Positions 8,803-18,084 of a DNA stretch of 58,559 nucleotides are shown in pieces. The notes under the pieces were generated by a model. That model was given only the letters and a program-made list of their open reading frames with translations, was not told the origin of the DNA and searched no databases. Made by a program: the position numbers and the translations under genes. This DNA comes from an uncultured Ruminiclostridium sp. Its GTDB lineage: Bacteria > Bacillota > Clostridia > Oscillospirales > Ruminococcaceae. Within the stretch, counting starts at the first letter, position 1, and each line of letters starts with the position of its first letter. The stretch lies in NCBI GenBank assembly GCA_947629925.1, contig CANRFO010000016.1, positions 1-58,559 of the forward strand, written 5' to 3'.

Positions 8803-9288
8803 TTAAATAGCCTTGGCGTAATACAGCACAAGTTCCCCGTCCTCTGTCGCTGAGGTCACAAGCTTATCATAGCCCCAATGAAGATATATTGCAAGGTTTC
8901 GTGTCTCCTTTGCTTCTACGCCTATGGTAAGGCGGGAGAAGCCCTGTTCCTTGGCGTATTTCTCCATAAGGCGAACGAGGGCGGAGATGTGACCTCTGCC
9001 CTCATATTCCTTTATTATCCGCAAAGCGTTTATGTTGGCGGTGGTTTTGCCGTCGGCAAGGGCAGTTCTGCCGTTTATCGCTCCGCATTCGGGAGAAAAC
9101 AGGAGAGTTCCCTCACCTATCGGGTCGCCGTCTGCGATCACTGCAAAGGTGAGGGCTTTTCCTGTCTTGTTGTAGGAAATGTATTCCTGTTTCCATTTCT
9201 TCCAGCGGGGATCGTGGGGATTTTCGGAAATGTTCCTGTCCCAGAGGCGTTCAAGGTCGGCGGCGGTCGCTTTTCTGTACTGCGTCAT
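8803..9288 (-). CDS. GNAT family N-acetyltransferase
   Basis: 161 aa from the ATG at 9288, which overlaps the stop of the preceding PPK2 gene as ATGA. This arrangement favours this start over the ATG at 9306. GNAT core: YRKATAADLERLWDRN at the N-terminus, ALRIIKEYEGRGHISALVRLMEKYA (acetyl-CoA loop, ExxGRGH), LTIGVEAKETRNLAIYLHWGYDK. The overlap implies translational coupling with PPK2, so both genes are in one operon. The acceptor substrate cannot be predicted. Confidence 0.75.
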   Translation of the reverse strand: MTQYRKATAADLERLWDRNISENPHDPRWKKWKQEYISYNKTGKALTFAVIADGDPIGEGTLLFSPECGAINGRTALADGKTTANINALRIIKEYEGRGHISALVRLMEKYAKEQGFSRLTIGVEAKETRNLAIYLHWGYDKLVTSATEDGELVLYYAKAI

Positions 9289-10787
9289 CTGTGTTTTTCT
9301 ATCCACATTTCTATGGTGTCGTTGAGAATGTTGAGAGTTCTTATCCTGCCATATTTTTTATCGTTGTTCTCGATGATATGCCACGGTGCGAAGTCAGTTG
9401 ATGTTTTTTGCAGCATATCGTTTACGGCGGATTCGTACAGATCCCACTTGTCACGGTTGCGCCAGTCCTCGTCGGTTATCTTCCAGCGCTTTTCGGGGGT
9501 GTTCATGCGGTCGTTGAAACGGCGGAGCTGCTCGTCCTTGTCTATCTGCATCCAGAATTTCAGCACAAGCACGCCGCTTTCAAACAAATTGTTCTCAAAC
9601 TCATTTATCTCCTGATAAGCCGCACGCCAGCGCTTTTCCTCGGTAAGCTCCTCAACACGCTCCACAAGGACTCTGCCGTACCATGTGCGGTCGAAGATGA
9701 CGATATGTCCTGTTTTGGGAATGTGCTGCCAGAAGCGCCAGAGGTAATGGCGGTTCAGCTCGTAAGGTGCGGGGGCGGCGATGGGCACTGCCTCAAATCC
9801 TCGTGGGTCAAGGGCGGAGGCTATGCGGCGTATGGTGCCGCCTTTGCCTGCGGCGTCCCAGCCCTCAAAGCATATAACTACTGGCAGCTTGTGGGTGTAA
9901 AGCCGCTGATGCAGCTTGGAAAGACGCTTTTGCTGTTTTTTCAGCTCCTGCTCGTAAATGTCCTCGCTGAGAGTTTTGTCCAGCTTGATAAGGGACAGCG
10001 GCGGCTTGGTAGCCATGGTAAATATTTCCTTGGGGATTCGGCGCTTGGGTTCTTCGCCTATTTCCAAAGGCTTACTGAGCAGCTTGGCGTCAACTGCGGA
10101 TATTACGGTTTTGAAGACCTCGCAGACCGTGCGGTATTTGTTTTCCGAATTTATCACCGTCCAGGGGGCGTACTCTGTGTTTGTGTATTCCAGCATTTTG
10201 TCGTAAGCTACGAAATAGCGCTCGTAATTGCGGTTGCGCTTCAGATCCTGCTCGGTGACGCGCCAGTTTGTGTCCTTGCTGTCAAGGAGCTTTTTAAAGC
10301 GGCGCTTTTGCTCCTGCCTGTCAATTTGCAGGAAAAATTTTATGATAAGATAACCGTCGTCGGTGAGCTGGCGCTCAAACACGTTCGCCATATCCATACG
10401 CTCCTGCAGCTCCTCATCGCTGAGCTTGTCCTCTATTCCCGCAGGGACTATCGTGCTGTACCAGCTGCGGTCGAGGATAGCCAGCTTGCCCTTTTCGGGG
10501 ATAACGTTCCAGAAGCGGTGCATAAGAGGCAGGCGATTTTCCACATCATTGGGTCCTAATGAGGAATAGACGTTGTAGGTGCGGGGGTCAAGGCAGTTTA
10601 TGGTCTTGCTTATAACATAGCCCTTTCCTGACGCGCCCCAGCCCTCAAACAATATGATAACAGGCAGTTTCTTTTCCTTTATCTCCTGCTCAAGCGCTCT
10701 CAGGCGGACTTTAAGAGTGTCTGCCTGCGCCTTGTAGGTTTCCTTTTCAACAGTTGGTATCTCGGTCTGTATTATTCTGTCCAGCAT
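9285..10787 (-). CDS. pap: Two-domain polyphosphate kinase 2 (polyphosphate:AMP phosphotransferase type)
   Basis: 500-aa protein made of two tandem PPK2 domains, the arrangement of polyphosphate:AMP phosphotransferases, which use polyphosphate to phosphorylate AMP to ADP in the cytoplasm. Each half has a Walker A-like loop (LFEGWGASGKG at about residue 46; CFEGWDAAGKG at about 297) and a Walker B/lid pair (AILDRSWYST; VIFDRTWYGRVLVERVE). In families with two domains usually only the C-terminal half is active, and here that half keeps the fuller consensus (GWDAAGKGG, RTWYGR). First gene of a unit with the GNAT gene. The gene symbol follows the two-domain type; nucleotide specificity is inferred. 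Confidence 0.85.
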   Translation of the reverse strand: MLDRIIQTEIPTVEKETYKAQADTLKVRLRALEQEIKEKKLPVIILFEGWGASGKGYVISKTINCLDPRTYNVYSSLGPNDVENRLPLMHRFWNVIPEKGKLAILDRSWYSTIVPAGIEDKLSDEELQERMDMANVFERQLTDDGYLIIKFFLQIDRQEQKRRFKKLLDSKDTNWRVTEQDLKRNRNYERYFVAYDKMLEYTNTEYAPWTVINSENKYRTVCEVFKTVISAVDAKLLSKPLEIGEEPKRRIPKEIFTMATKPPLSLIKLDKTLSEDIYEQELKKQQKRLSKLHQRLYTHKLPVVICFEGWDAAGKGGTIRRIASALDPRGFEAVPIAAPAPYELNRHYLWRFWQHIPKTGHIVIFDRTWYGRVLVERVEELTEEKRWRAAYQEINEFENNLFESGVLVLKFWMQIDKDEQLRRFNDRMNTPEKRWKITDEDWRNRDKWDLYESAVNDMLQKTSTDFAPWHIIENNDKKYGRIRTLNILNDTIEMWIEKHR

Positions 10788-10820
10788 TTGGCGGAACCTC
10801 CTTGTTTGGTTTTAGTTGTA

Positions 10821-11034
10821 AGTGCGGTGTGACGGCAGCGGGTGCTATCGGGGAAAACCTTTCTGAAGAAAGGTTATTCCCCGAACCTCTTTCCAAAGAC
10901 TTTTAATGATTTTTTTCAAAGGGGGCTTTGCCCTCTTTGAAAAAAATAGTCAGAAGTTTTAGGGAGGGGGTTTGGGGGATGACCCTTTTCCAAAAGGGTC
11001 TCACCCAATAACGCCGCTGCCGCCATACCGCACT
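10821..11034. repeat. 214-bp MITE-like element with nested palindromes
   Basis: Terminal inverted repeats at 10821-10841 and 11014-11034 match at 19 of 21 positions (AGTGCGGT-5nt-GGCAGCGG on both ends). Inside lie three strong hairpins: 10849-10882 (GGGGAA..CCTTTC / GAAAGG..TTCCCC), 10911-10947 (TTTTTTCAAAGGGGGC / GCCCTCTTTGAAAAAA) and 10981-11000 (GACCCTTTT / AAAAGGGTC). It contains no ORF of note and no obvious target duplication. It fills the 305-bp space between the PPK2 gene and the end of the glycogen operon. It may be a non-autonomous mobile element or a structured RNA/terminator cluster. Confidence 0.65.
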
Positions 11035-11047
11035 TTCGGATAAAATC

Positions 11048-11080
11048 AAAGCCGACGGCTGTTCACCGACGGCTTTGTCG
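11048..11080 (-). terminator. Terminator of the glgBCD operon
   Basis: Read on the minus strand, AAAGCCGTCGG and CCGTCGGCTTT flank a 7-nt loop (one central mismatch) and are followed by GATTTTAT. It begins 17 bp after the glgD stop. Confidence 0.6.
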
Positions 11081-11092
11081 TTTTCTGCTTGC

Positions 11093-12217
11093 TTATACCG
11101 AGGCGCCCTTGCCTACAAATACGGGGTAATCCTCGGTGCCGCCTATGCTGCGGAAGTTTCCTATGTTCACGTTCTTGTCGGCGATAACGTAGTTCATTTC
11201 ACACTTTTCGCCCACTACCGTGTCCTGCATAAGTATGCAGTTTCTGACAACGGCGTTTTTGCCGACTTTTACGCCTCTGAACAGAACGCTGTTCTCCACC
11301 TTGCCCTCGATAACGCAGCCGTCTGCGATTATGGAGTTCTTGCACTCGGACTCAAGTCCGTATTTGGCGGGAGCTTCGTCACGAACCTTGGTGTAGATAG
11401 GATCGTCATGGTTGAACAGCTCTTTGCGTACGTCGGCGTTCATAAGCTCCATATTGGACTTGAAGTAGGTCTTTATGCCGTCGATCTGGGCATGATAACC
11501 CTCGAAACGGTAACCGTAAACGTTCAGCTCGGGGAGCATATGCTGGAGAACGTCCACCTCAAAGCTGTAAAGGTTCTTGCTTGCCTTTTCTATTACAAGT
11601 TCGATGAGGAAGGACTTCTTTATAACGAACATATTCAGGCTCACGTTATGCTCGCCGCTTATCTCGGGACGGACAAGAACGTCGTATATCTTGCCTGAGT
11701 CGTTCACGCTGAGAACGGTCTTGGTGCGGGTGCGCTCGGCATCGCATACTTCCTTGGCGTAAACTACGGTGATGTCTGCGCCCGTTTCCTCGTGGTTCTC
11801 AACTATCTTCTTCAAATCAATGTTGGCGATAACGTCAGTGTCGCTGATGAACACATATTCCTCATCACAATGACGGAGGAAGTCAACTACTCCTGCAAGA
11901 GCTTCAAGTCTGCCTCTGTAAAGTCCGCCGTTGATGTGGCCGTAAGGAGGGAGGAGGTGAAGTCCGCCTGTTTTTCTCGCCAGATCCCATTCTGCGCCTG
12001 AGCCAAGGTGGTCAAGCAGGGACTGATAGTTCGCCTTGGTGATAACGCCGATGGTGTTTATTCCGCTGTTTACCATATTGGAAAGAGCGAAGTCGATAAG
12101 TCTGTATCTTGCTCCAAAGGGAACACTGCCCATTGTACGGAGCTTTGTCAAATCATTTATAGTGCTGTCGTGCATATTCGCAAATATCAGACCCAGCACA
12201 TTAGACATATTAGCCAT
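11093..12217 (-). CDS. glgD: GlgD, non-catalytic subunit of ADP-glucose pyrophosphorylase
   Basis: 374-aa nucleotidyltransferase-like protein paralogous to GlgC. In Firmicutes GlgC and GlgD form a hetero-oligomer making ADP-glucose from glucose-1-phosphate and ATP, with GlgD mainly raising activity. The N-terminus (LGLIFANMHDSTINDLTKLRTMGSVPFGARYRLIDFALSNMVNSG) aligns with GlgC but lacks the GGxGxRLxxLT nucleotide loop, which is diagnostic for GlgD. The C-terminal 100 residues are a left-handed beta-helix (IIADGCVIEGKVENSVLFRGVKVG..). Last gene of the glgB-glgC-glgD operon, 61 bp after glgC. Confidence 0.92.
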   Translation of the reverse strand: MANMSNVLGLIFANMHDSTINDLTKLRTMGSVPFGARYRLIDFALSNMVNSGINTIGVITKANYQSLLDHLGSGAEWDLARKTGGLHLLPPYGHINGGLYRGRLEALAGVVDFLRHCDEEYVFISDTDVIANIDLKKIVENHEETGADITVVYAKEVCDAERTRTKTVLSVNDSGKIYDVLVRPEISGEHNVSLNMFVIKKSFLIELVIEKASKNLYSFEVDVLQHMLPELNVYGYRFEGYHAQIDGIKTYFKSNMELMNADVRKELFNHDDPIYTKVRDEAPAKYGLESECKNSIIADGCVIEGKVENSVLFRGVKVGKNAVVRNCILMQDTVVGEKCEMNYVIADKNVNIGNFRSIGGTEDYPVFVGKGASV

Positions 12218-12278
12218 TAGAAAAATTTCCTTTCTGCGTTTTTGACTTTTTTGTTTTCAAATCGTTAAAGCGGGCCTG

Positions 12279-13484
12279 TCAAATGCTTTCGGATATCATA
12301 GCCTTTGCTTTGACTGCGCTGTTGTCGCTGATATTTACCTTATGTCCTACGACGGCAACTCCCCATGTGTCCTTGTCCTCGATAGTTTCGGGACGCTCGC
12401 CGATGTGTGCGCCTTCGCCTACGGTGCAGTCCTCGCCCACTATCGAATACTCGATAACGGCGCCTTTTTTGATGACAGTGTTTGGCATTATGATACTGTC
12501 GCGGACTATTGCGCCTTCCTCAACGGTAACGCCTGAGAACAGAATTGAGAAGTCCACCGTTCCGTAAATGTTGCAGCCTTCAGCTATCATTGAGTTTTCG
12601 ATCTTGCTGTCGGGACCTGCGTAATGAGGAGGCATTACGGGGTTTCTGGAATATATCTTCCAGTTGTTGTCGTAAAGGTTAAGGGGAACATTGGGGTCAA
12701 GGCAGTCCATATTTGCTTCCCAAAGGCTGTCTATCGTTCCTACGTCCTTCCAGTAATGGTTGAAGGGGAAAGCCACCATTTTGCACTTGTTGTCCAGCAT
12801 TGAGGGGATTATGTTCTTGCCGAAGTCCTTGGTTGCGGTCTCGTCGTTTTCGTTGTCGATAAGATACTGCTTCAGGACTTTCCAGGTGAAGATGTAAACG
12901 CCCATTGATGCAAGGTTGGATTTAGGCTCCTTGGGCTTTTCGGCAAATTCGGTGATAACGTGGTCTGCGTCAGCGGTCATAATGCCGAAACGGCTTGCTT
13001 CCTCCCACGGAACTTCACGAACGGCGATAGTGGCGTCCGCTCCCGTCTTTTTGTGGAAGTCCAGCATTTCGTTATAATCCATTTTGTAAATATGGTCGCC
13101 TGACAAAATGGCTACATATTCGGGATTGTAGCGGTCTACAAAGCTTATGTTCTGGTAAATAGCGTTTGCGGTGCCTGCGTACCAGCTTTTGCCTGACGCA
13201 GTTTCATACGGCGGCAGCACATGAACGCCGCCGTAAGTACGGTTCAAGCCCCAAGGCTGACCGTTTCCTATGTACTCGCTGAGTACGAGGGGCTGGTACT
13301 GGGTAAGAACGCCCACGGTATCAATGCCCGAATTTATGCAGTTTGACAGGGGAAAGTCGATTATCCTGTACTTTCCGCCGTAAGGAACTGCGGGCTTTGC
13401 CATATCGTGCGTCAGCGCGTACAGTCTGCTTCCCTGTCCGCCTGCAAGCAGCATGGCAACAATTTCTTTTTTGACGTGATTCAT
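12279..13484 (-). CDS. glgC: Glucose-1-phosphate adenylyltransferase
   Basis: 401-aa ADP-glucose pyrophosphorylase, the committing step of glycogen synthesis. It keeps the full nucleotide loop ([26 protein letters not shown], residues 12-37), [15 protein letters not shown], the catalytic [10 protein letters not shown] segment, and the [11 protein letters not shown] glucose-1-phosphate-binding block. The C-terminal beta-helix carries hexapeptide-like repeats ([25 protein letters not shown]). Its ATG overlaps the glgB stop (ATGA at 13481-13484), so the two are translationally coupled. Length is normal for the bacterial enzyme. Confidence 0.95.
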   Translation of the reverse strand: MNHVKKEIVAMLLAGGQGSRLYALTHDMAKPAVPYGGKYRIIDFPLSNCINSGIDTVGVLTQYQPLVLSEYIGNGQPWGLNRTYGGVHVLPPYETASGKSWYAGTANAIYQNISFVDRYNPEYVAILSGDHIYKMDYNEMLDFHKKTGADATIAVREVPWEEASRFGIMTADADHVITEFAEKPKEPKSNLASMGVYIFTWKVLKQYLIDNENDETATKDFGKNIIPSMLDNKCKMVAFPFNHYWKDVGTIDSLWEANMDCLDPNVPLNLYDNNWKIYSRNPVMPPHYAGPDSKIENSMIAEGCNIYGTVDFSILFSGVTVEEGAIVRDSIIMPNTVIKKGAVIEYSIVGEDCTVGEGAHIGERPETIEDKDTWGVAVVGHKVNISDNSAVKAKAMISESI

Positions 13485-15547
13485 GATTTAGCCTCCGATT
13501 TTTTATTTTTTTCAGCCGTTTTCTTAGCGGCAGGGACTTTTTTCGCCGTGGTCTTTGCGGCGGGCTTTTTTGCAGCAGGTTTCTTCGCTGCGGGCTTTGT
13601 GTTTTTCTTTGCTCTTTCGGCAAGCGCCTTTCTCATATCGTCCTCGGGAGTTCTTATGTTCTTTGCTTTAAAGAACATAGCGGACATGGGAGGAATTTTT
13701 ATCGTTATGGAGTAAGACTCGCCGTGCATAGGCTCGGCAACGGATTTTACCGTCTTGTTTGCTGCGCCGTCACCTCCGAATTCAGGAAGTTCTGTTGAGA
13801 ATATCTCCTCATAATCAGCATAATAAGGTACGCCGAAACTGTACTGCTCGTGAGGAACAGGCTGGAAGTTGCACACGGCGATAAGCTCGCTGCCGCTTCT
13901 GTCAAAGCGGCGGAATGCGATTACGGAATTTGCGTTGTCGTCGCTTACTATCCACTTAAAGCCGCTCCAGTCGCTGTCTGCCTCCCAAAGCTCCTTATGC
14001 TCCAGGTAGAAAGCGTTCAGCTTTTCAACGAAGTGCTGGTGCTTTTTATGCTCGTCAAACTCAAGAACGTCCCAGTCGAGGCCTGTTTTGTAGTTCCACT
14101 CTCTGAACTGGGCAAATTCCTGTCCCATAAAGGTGAGCTTTTTGCCGGGGTGAGCGGTCATATAGGTGAGGAACGTCCTCAATGACGCAAAGCGCTTTTC
14201 TCTGGGTCCGCTCATTTTGTCCAGCATCGAGCATTTTCCGTATACCACCTCGTCATGGGAGATTGGAAGTATAAAGTTCTCGGAAAAAGCATAGTAGAAG
14301 GAGAAGGTGAGGTTGTTGTGATGATATGGGCGATATTCGGGGTTCATGGACATATAGGATATCATATCGTTCATCCAGCCCATATTCCATTTGAAGTTGA
14401 AGCCTAAGCCGCCAACGTCCGCAGGCTTTGTAACCATAGGCCATGCGGTGGATTCTTCCGCAATCATCAGTATATTCGGGTGATTGGCAAATAATGCGGA
14501 ATTAAGCTTTTGCAGGAATGCGATAGCCTCCAAGTTCTCGTTGCCGCCGTTCACATTCCTCTGCCATTCTCTGCGGTCATAGTCAAGGTAAAGCATTGAG
14601 GCGACGGCGTCTACACGAAGTCCGTCAACGTGATATTTGTCGAACCAGTAGTTTGCGTTGGAGATAAGGAAGCTCTGCACCTCAGGCTTTCCCCAGTCGA
14701 ACACTCTTGTTCCCCAGCTTAAATGCTCACGCTTTAACGGTTCGGAATACTCGTAGCAATAGCTTCCGTCAAACTCGTAAAGTCCTGCGGCGTCCTTGGG
14801 GAAGTGAGCGGGTACCCAGTCGAGGATAAGCCCTATGCCGTTTTCATGGCAATAATCCACGAACTGCATAAAATCGTGGGGAGTGCCGAAACGGGAGGTG
14901 GGAGCGTAATATCCTATCTGCTGATAGCCCCACGAGCCGTCGAAAGGAAATTCAGCCACGGGCATTATCTCAATATGAGTATAGCCCATTTTCTTAACAT
15001 AAGGGATAAGCTGACGGGCAAGCTCCATATAATTGAACAGCTCGTCTTCGTCCTTTTTGTGCAGCCATGAATTAAGGTGCATTTCGTAGATATTTATTGG
15101 GGAATCATAAATGTTCTTGCTTTCACGGGCTTTCAGCCAGTCGGCGTCGTGCCATTCGTAGCCTTCAAGCTCGTACAGCTTGGTGGCGGTGTTGGGTCGT
15201 GTTTCCATATGAAAACCGTAAGGGTCGGCTTTCAGATGTATCTGTCCCCTTGAGCTTTCTATGCTGTATTTATAGATGTCGTACTGCTTCAGTCCGGGGA
15301 TAAATGTTTCCCAGACGCTTCCGTCATGCTCGGTACGTTGCATCTGGTTGCGGTATCTGTCCCAGTTGTTAAAATCGCCCACAACTCCGACGGAAGCGGC
15401 ATTAGGCGCCCAGACACGGAAAATTACGCCTTTTTCTCCGTTTTGCTCAGTAAAATGAGCGCCGAAAAAAGCGTATGCCTCAGTAGCGCTGCCCTCGTGA
15501 AAAAAGTGCAGGGCTACGTCGTAATCTCTGCTGCTATTGATGGACAT
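13481..15547 (-). CDS. glgB: 1,4-alpha-glucan branching enzyme with histone-H1-like tail
   Basis: 688 aa from the ATG at 15547, preferred over the ATG six codons earlier because GAAAGGA sits seven bases upstream. It cuts alpha-1,4 chains and re-attaches them by alpha-1,6 links. Domains: N-terminal CBM48 (about residues 30-130, [23 protein letters not shown]), then a GH13 barrel with [15 protein letters not shown] (nucleophile Asp), MIAEESTAW (acid/base Glu) and [10 protein letters not shown], then the all-beta C-terminal domain. After about residue 640 it ends in a 45-residue Lys/Ala/Pro tail with repeated [11 protein letters not shown] units, which is not part of the usual enzyme. First gene of the operon, with its own promoter. 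Confidence 0.94.
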   Translation of the reverse strand: MSINSSRDYDVALHFFHEGSATEAYAFFGAHFTEQNGEKGVIFRVWAPNAASVGVVGDFNNWDRYRNQMQRTEHDGSVWETFIPGLKQYDIYKYSIESSRGQIHLKADPYGFHMETRPNTATKLYELEGYEWHDADWLKARESKNIYDSPINIYEMHLNSWLHKKDEDELFNYMELARQLIPYVKKMGYTHIEIMPVAEFPFDGSWGYQQIGYYAPTSRFGTPHDFMQFVDYCHENGIGLILDWVPAHFPKDAAGLYEFDGSYCYEYSEPLKREHLSWGTRVFDWGKPEVQSFLISNANYWFDKYHVDGLRVDAVASMLYLDYDRREWQRNVNGGNENLEAIAFLQKLNSALFANHPNILMIAEESTAWPMVTKPADVGGLGFNFKWNMGWMNDMISYMSMNPEYRPYHHNNLTFSFYYAFSENFILPISHDEVVYGKCSMLDKMSGPREKRFASLRTFLTYMTAHPGKKLTFMGQEFAQFREWNYKTGLDWDVLEFDEHKKHQHFVEKLNAFYLEHKELWEADSDWSGFKWIVSDDNANSVIAFRRFDRSGSELIAVCNFQPVPHEQYSFGVPYYADYEEIFSTELPEFGGDGAANKTVKSVAEPMHGESYSITIKIPPMSAMFFKAKNIRTPEDDMRKALAERAKKNTKPAAKKPAAKKPAAKTTAKKVPAAKKTAEKNKKSEAKS

Positions 15548-15566
15548 TTGATCATCCTTTCCCATT

Positions 15567-15580
15567 GGACATAATTGTCC
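15567..15580. promoter_or_regulatory. Small inverted repeat in the glgB leader
   Basis: GGACA-TAAT-TGTCC lies between the glgB promoter and its ribosome-binding site. Position would suit an operator or RNA hairpin in the 5' leader, but the arms are only 5 bp. Confidence 0.3.
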
Positions 15581-15596
15581 TTATTTTCTATGTTAA

Positions 15597-15625
15597 ATTG
15601 TACCATATATCATTTTAAATTTCAA
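15597..15625 (-). promoter_or_regulatory. Sigma-A-type promoter of the glgBCD operon
   Basis: On the minus strand, TTGAAA (15625-15620), a 17-bp spacer and TACAAT (15602-15597), 50 bp ahead of the chosen glgB start. Confidence 0.7.
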
Positions 15626-15693
15626 TATTTTTATGCAATTTTCATTAAACTAACTATAAATATATTTTAAAAATTAGTAAAAATTACAACAAA

Positions 15694-15735
15694 AATAAGG
15701 CAATAACAGGTAAAATCACCCGTTACCGCCTTATT
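15694..15735 (-). terminator. Terminator of spoIIE
   Basis: Arms AATAAGGC (15694-15701) and GCCTTATT (15728-15735) with partly paired inner sequence and T-runs on both sides. It starts right at the spoIIE stop codon and may work in both directions. Confidence 0.6.
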
Positions 15736-15736
15736 T

Positions 15737-17998
15737 TTATTTTTTAAGCTGTAAAGCCACTATCGAAATGTCGTCTTCCCTGCCCTTTTCGCAGTTGAAT
15801 TTTGCAGCGCCCGCTATGGTTTTTACAAGCTCGTCCAGATCTTTGCCGCTGTCCTTTTCAAATGCCTGCTCAAGCCATTGTTCCGTAAGGTCGGCGCCGT
15901 CGCTGGTCATGATTATTATATCGTCCTCCCCTGCCGTAAAGGTTCTTGTATCCATGGAAACGGTGCTTCCTATGCCGACGGGGAGCCCCATGCCGCTTAT
16001 TTTTGTTATCTTGCCTCCCGAACGGATAAAGGTATCGGCTCCTCCTGCTTTGAATATGTGAGTCCTTCCGCTGTACAAATCTACCTGACATATATCAAGC
16101 GTGGCAAAGCTCTCGTCTGCCGATTTTACAAGAAGCGACGAATTCAGCATTTCCACTGCCGACTCCACTGTGGCACCGCTTTCCAGCAGCTTGGTGAGCA
16201 AGCCGCAGGCAAAAGCGCTGTCTATCCTTGCTCTGGCGCCGCTTCCCATGCCGTCTGAAATAACGCTGTACCATTTTCCCTTTCCGTCTACATATGTGGC
16301 GACATAATCCCCGTTTGAACCGTCTTTGCGTCGGCTGAGCTGGCATGAAGCGGTGCGCACTCCGTAAGTTGCGCGCTGGTACATAGTGACGCGGGTCTTT
16401 CTGTTAAACTCAAGAATACACGGAAGGTCAAATTCCCTTTGCAGCACCTCTATCATAAAATCGCCAAGTTCTTCCGCTGTGCAGTTCAGCTTTCCGTCTC
16501 CGTAAGCTTCTATGGTCATATTCCCGTTTGTTATCTTTACTGCGGCTTTCGGCGACGCAAGCCCGCACCGTTCAAGGACACGTTCGGCTTTCAATGCCGC
16601 CGTTCTGTCGTATGAAACATCGGTGCTGAATTCTTCAGACATGGAATTAAAAAGCTTTTCAGATGTGTTTAAAATATTTGTCAAAACCTCGCGCATTTCT
16701 TTTATTCTGCGGTTCATCTGACCTGCCGTGACAAAATCATCATATTTTCTGTTTATGGCGTCGCAAAGACCAGCCTTCTTGTTGCAGCGTTCGCCGAGCG
16801 CTCCCGAAAAGTCGGAAGGCGTCACTCGTCCTCCGCCGCGAAGTATCTTTATAAAACCGTTCATAAGGCGTACCGAGTCGTTATATTCATCGCCCCAGCA
16901 TTTCATATTGAAGCGGCAGTTTTTACAGATATAGTCGCAGGCGGAATTATACACGCCTGTTATATCACGGTTCACGCTTTTATCAAGCGTTTCTGCCGTT
17001 TTTTCAACAGCATAGCGCAGTTCTCCCATGGTGCTGCCTACAAGCTTCAGACGGTCGGCAAAAACTGCCGTGGGTTCGCTTCCTGTCGCCGACGCAGGGC
17101 GTGGCTTTATTCTGCTCATTATTCCGCTTAAAGGAAGCGCGTTAAAAATCACTGTCCCGATAAGAATATCCGCCATAAATCCCAGCATATCCCCGTTCAT
17201 TCCCAGCATCGCTCCTGTTGCCGCAGCTGCAAGAAGAAAGGCGGCGGACTGGGGAAGCCTGCCATGGGAGGCAAACGCTCCGCCCGCTACCGCTCCTACT
17301 TCAAGGGCAAGTCCCGCGTTGACGAACTCCGTACCTGCAAGCGCCATTCCAAAGGCGCAGACTATACCGAAAAGCGACCCTCCCGCAAAACGAAAACGGT
17401 ATGTTACCGCCATGACCAATACAGCTGAAGCGATAAGACCTACGTTAAAAATTCCTGCGGAAAGGCTGGAAAGAGCGGTTATGCCGAAGGCGGCGGTTAT
17501 TCCCGCTGCGGCGGTGTTTGACGCGCGCAGAACGGTAAATGCGTTTTCATCTCCCAAAATGCGGTATAAAACCGTCAGAGAACAGCAGACTATTCCTGAT
17601 ACTATCGCGAAAATAACCGAAATAATAAGGTCGGTGGCTGATTCTGCAAGTATAACGTTGGTAAGCAAAACGGCGGAAGAAACCAAGGCGGAGCTTCCCA
17701 CCGCGGCGGCTGTTCCTTTTATTTTTCCGAGAAATATCCTCAGTATTCCGATACACGCACAGGCAACTATCGAAGGCACTGCGTCAAATATTTCCCCTTT
17801 TATCAGGAAGCCTATCGCGCTGCCTACGAATGCGGCGGCACAGTCTATCCCTGTAAGGCTCCCTACCAGCGCGGCGGAAAAAGGCGACGTTTTTCCGAAC
17901 ATTGTGGTAAGTGCGATGATATAGCCTGCAAAAACGATCAGAAAATACCTTGCGTAAGATATTCCGTTTTTATGTACAAAAAAAAGCTCCTTTTCCAT
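15737..17998 (-). CDS. spoIIE: Stage II sporulation protein E (membrane PP2C phosphatase)
   Basis: 753 aa. SpoIIE dephosphorylates SpoIIAA in the forespore and so releases sigma-F; it also localises to the polar septum. Residues 15-310 contain about ten hydrophobic helices (membrane domain), 310-550 a central regulatory/FtsZ-interacting region with a CDYICKNCRFNMKCW cysteine cluster, and 550-753 a PP2C-type phosphatase domain with VISDGMGSGARA (metal-binding Asp and switch region), ATLDICQVDLYSG and IIMTSDGADLTEQW. Length and domain order are those of clostridial SpoIIE. Start supported by GGGAGGAAAG. It shows the organism can enter sporulation. Confidence 0.94.
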   Translation of the reverse strand: MEKELFFVHKNGISYARYFLIVFAGYIIALTTMFGKTSPFSAALVGSLTGIDCAAAFVGSAIGFLIKGEIFDAVPSIVACACIGILRIFLGKIKGTAAAVGSSALVSSAVLLTNVILAESATDLIISVIFAIVSGIVCCSLTVLYRILGDENAFTVLRASNTAAAGITAAFGITALSSLSAGIFNVGLIASAVLVMAVTYRFRFAGGSLFGIVCAFGMALAGTEFVNAGLALEVGAVAGGAFASHGRLPQSAAFLLAAAATGAMLGMNGDMLGFMADILIGTVIFNALPLSGIMSRIKPRPASATGSEPTAVFADRLKLVGSTMGELRYAVEKTAETLDKSVNRDITGVYNSACDYICKNCRFNMKCWGDEYNDSVRLMNGFIKILRGGGRVTPSDFSGALGERCNKKAGLCDAINRKYDDFVTAGQMNRRIKEMREVLTNILNTSEKLFNSMSEEFSTDVSYDRTAALKAERVLERCGLASPKAAVKITNGNMTIEAYGDGKLNCTAEELGDFMIEVLQREFDLPCILEFNRKTRVTMYQRATYGVRTASCQLSRRKDGSNGDYVATYVDGKGKWYSVISDGMGSGARARIDSAFACGLLTKLLESGATVESAVEMLNSSLLVKSADESFATLDICQVDLYSGRTHIFKAGGADTFIRSGGKITKISGMGLPVGIGSTVSMDTRTFTAGEDDIIIMTSDGADLTEQWLEQAFEKDSGKDLDELVKTIAGAAKFNCEKGREDDISIVALQLKK

Positions 17999-18084
17999 CA
18001 GACTTTCCTCCCTGAATTTGAAACTAACTACAATTTTACTCTTCAGAAAGGGAAAAATTCATCGAAAAATGAGCTTTGTTATTT

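Noticed and set aside
9408-10559. Plus-strand 383-codon frame opposite the PPK2 gene
   Set aside because: The opposite strand encodes a clear two-domain PPK2 with all motifs; this frame has no motif and arises from GC bias of the antisense.
17028-17924. Plus-strand 298-codon frame opposite the spoIIE membrane region
   Set aside because: Antisense of an Ala/Gly/Val-rich membrane domain; no start signal and no homologous pattern.
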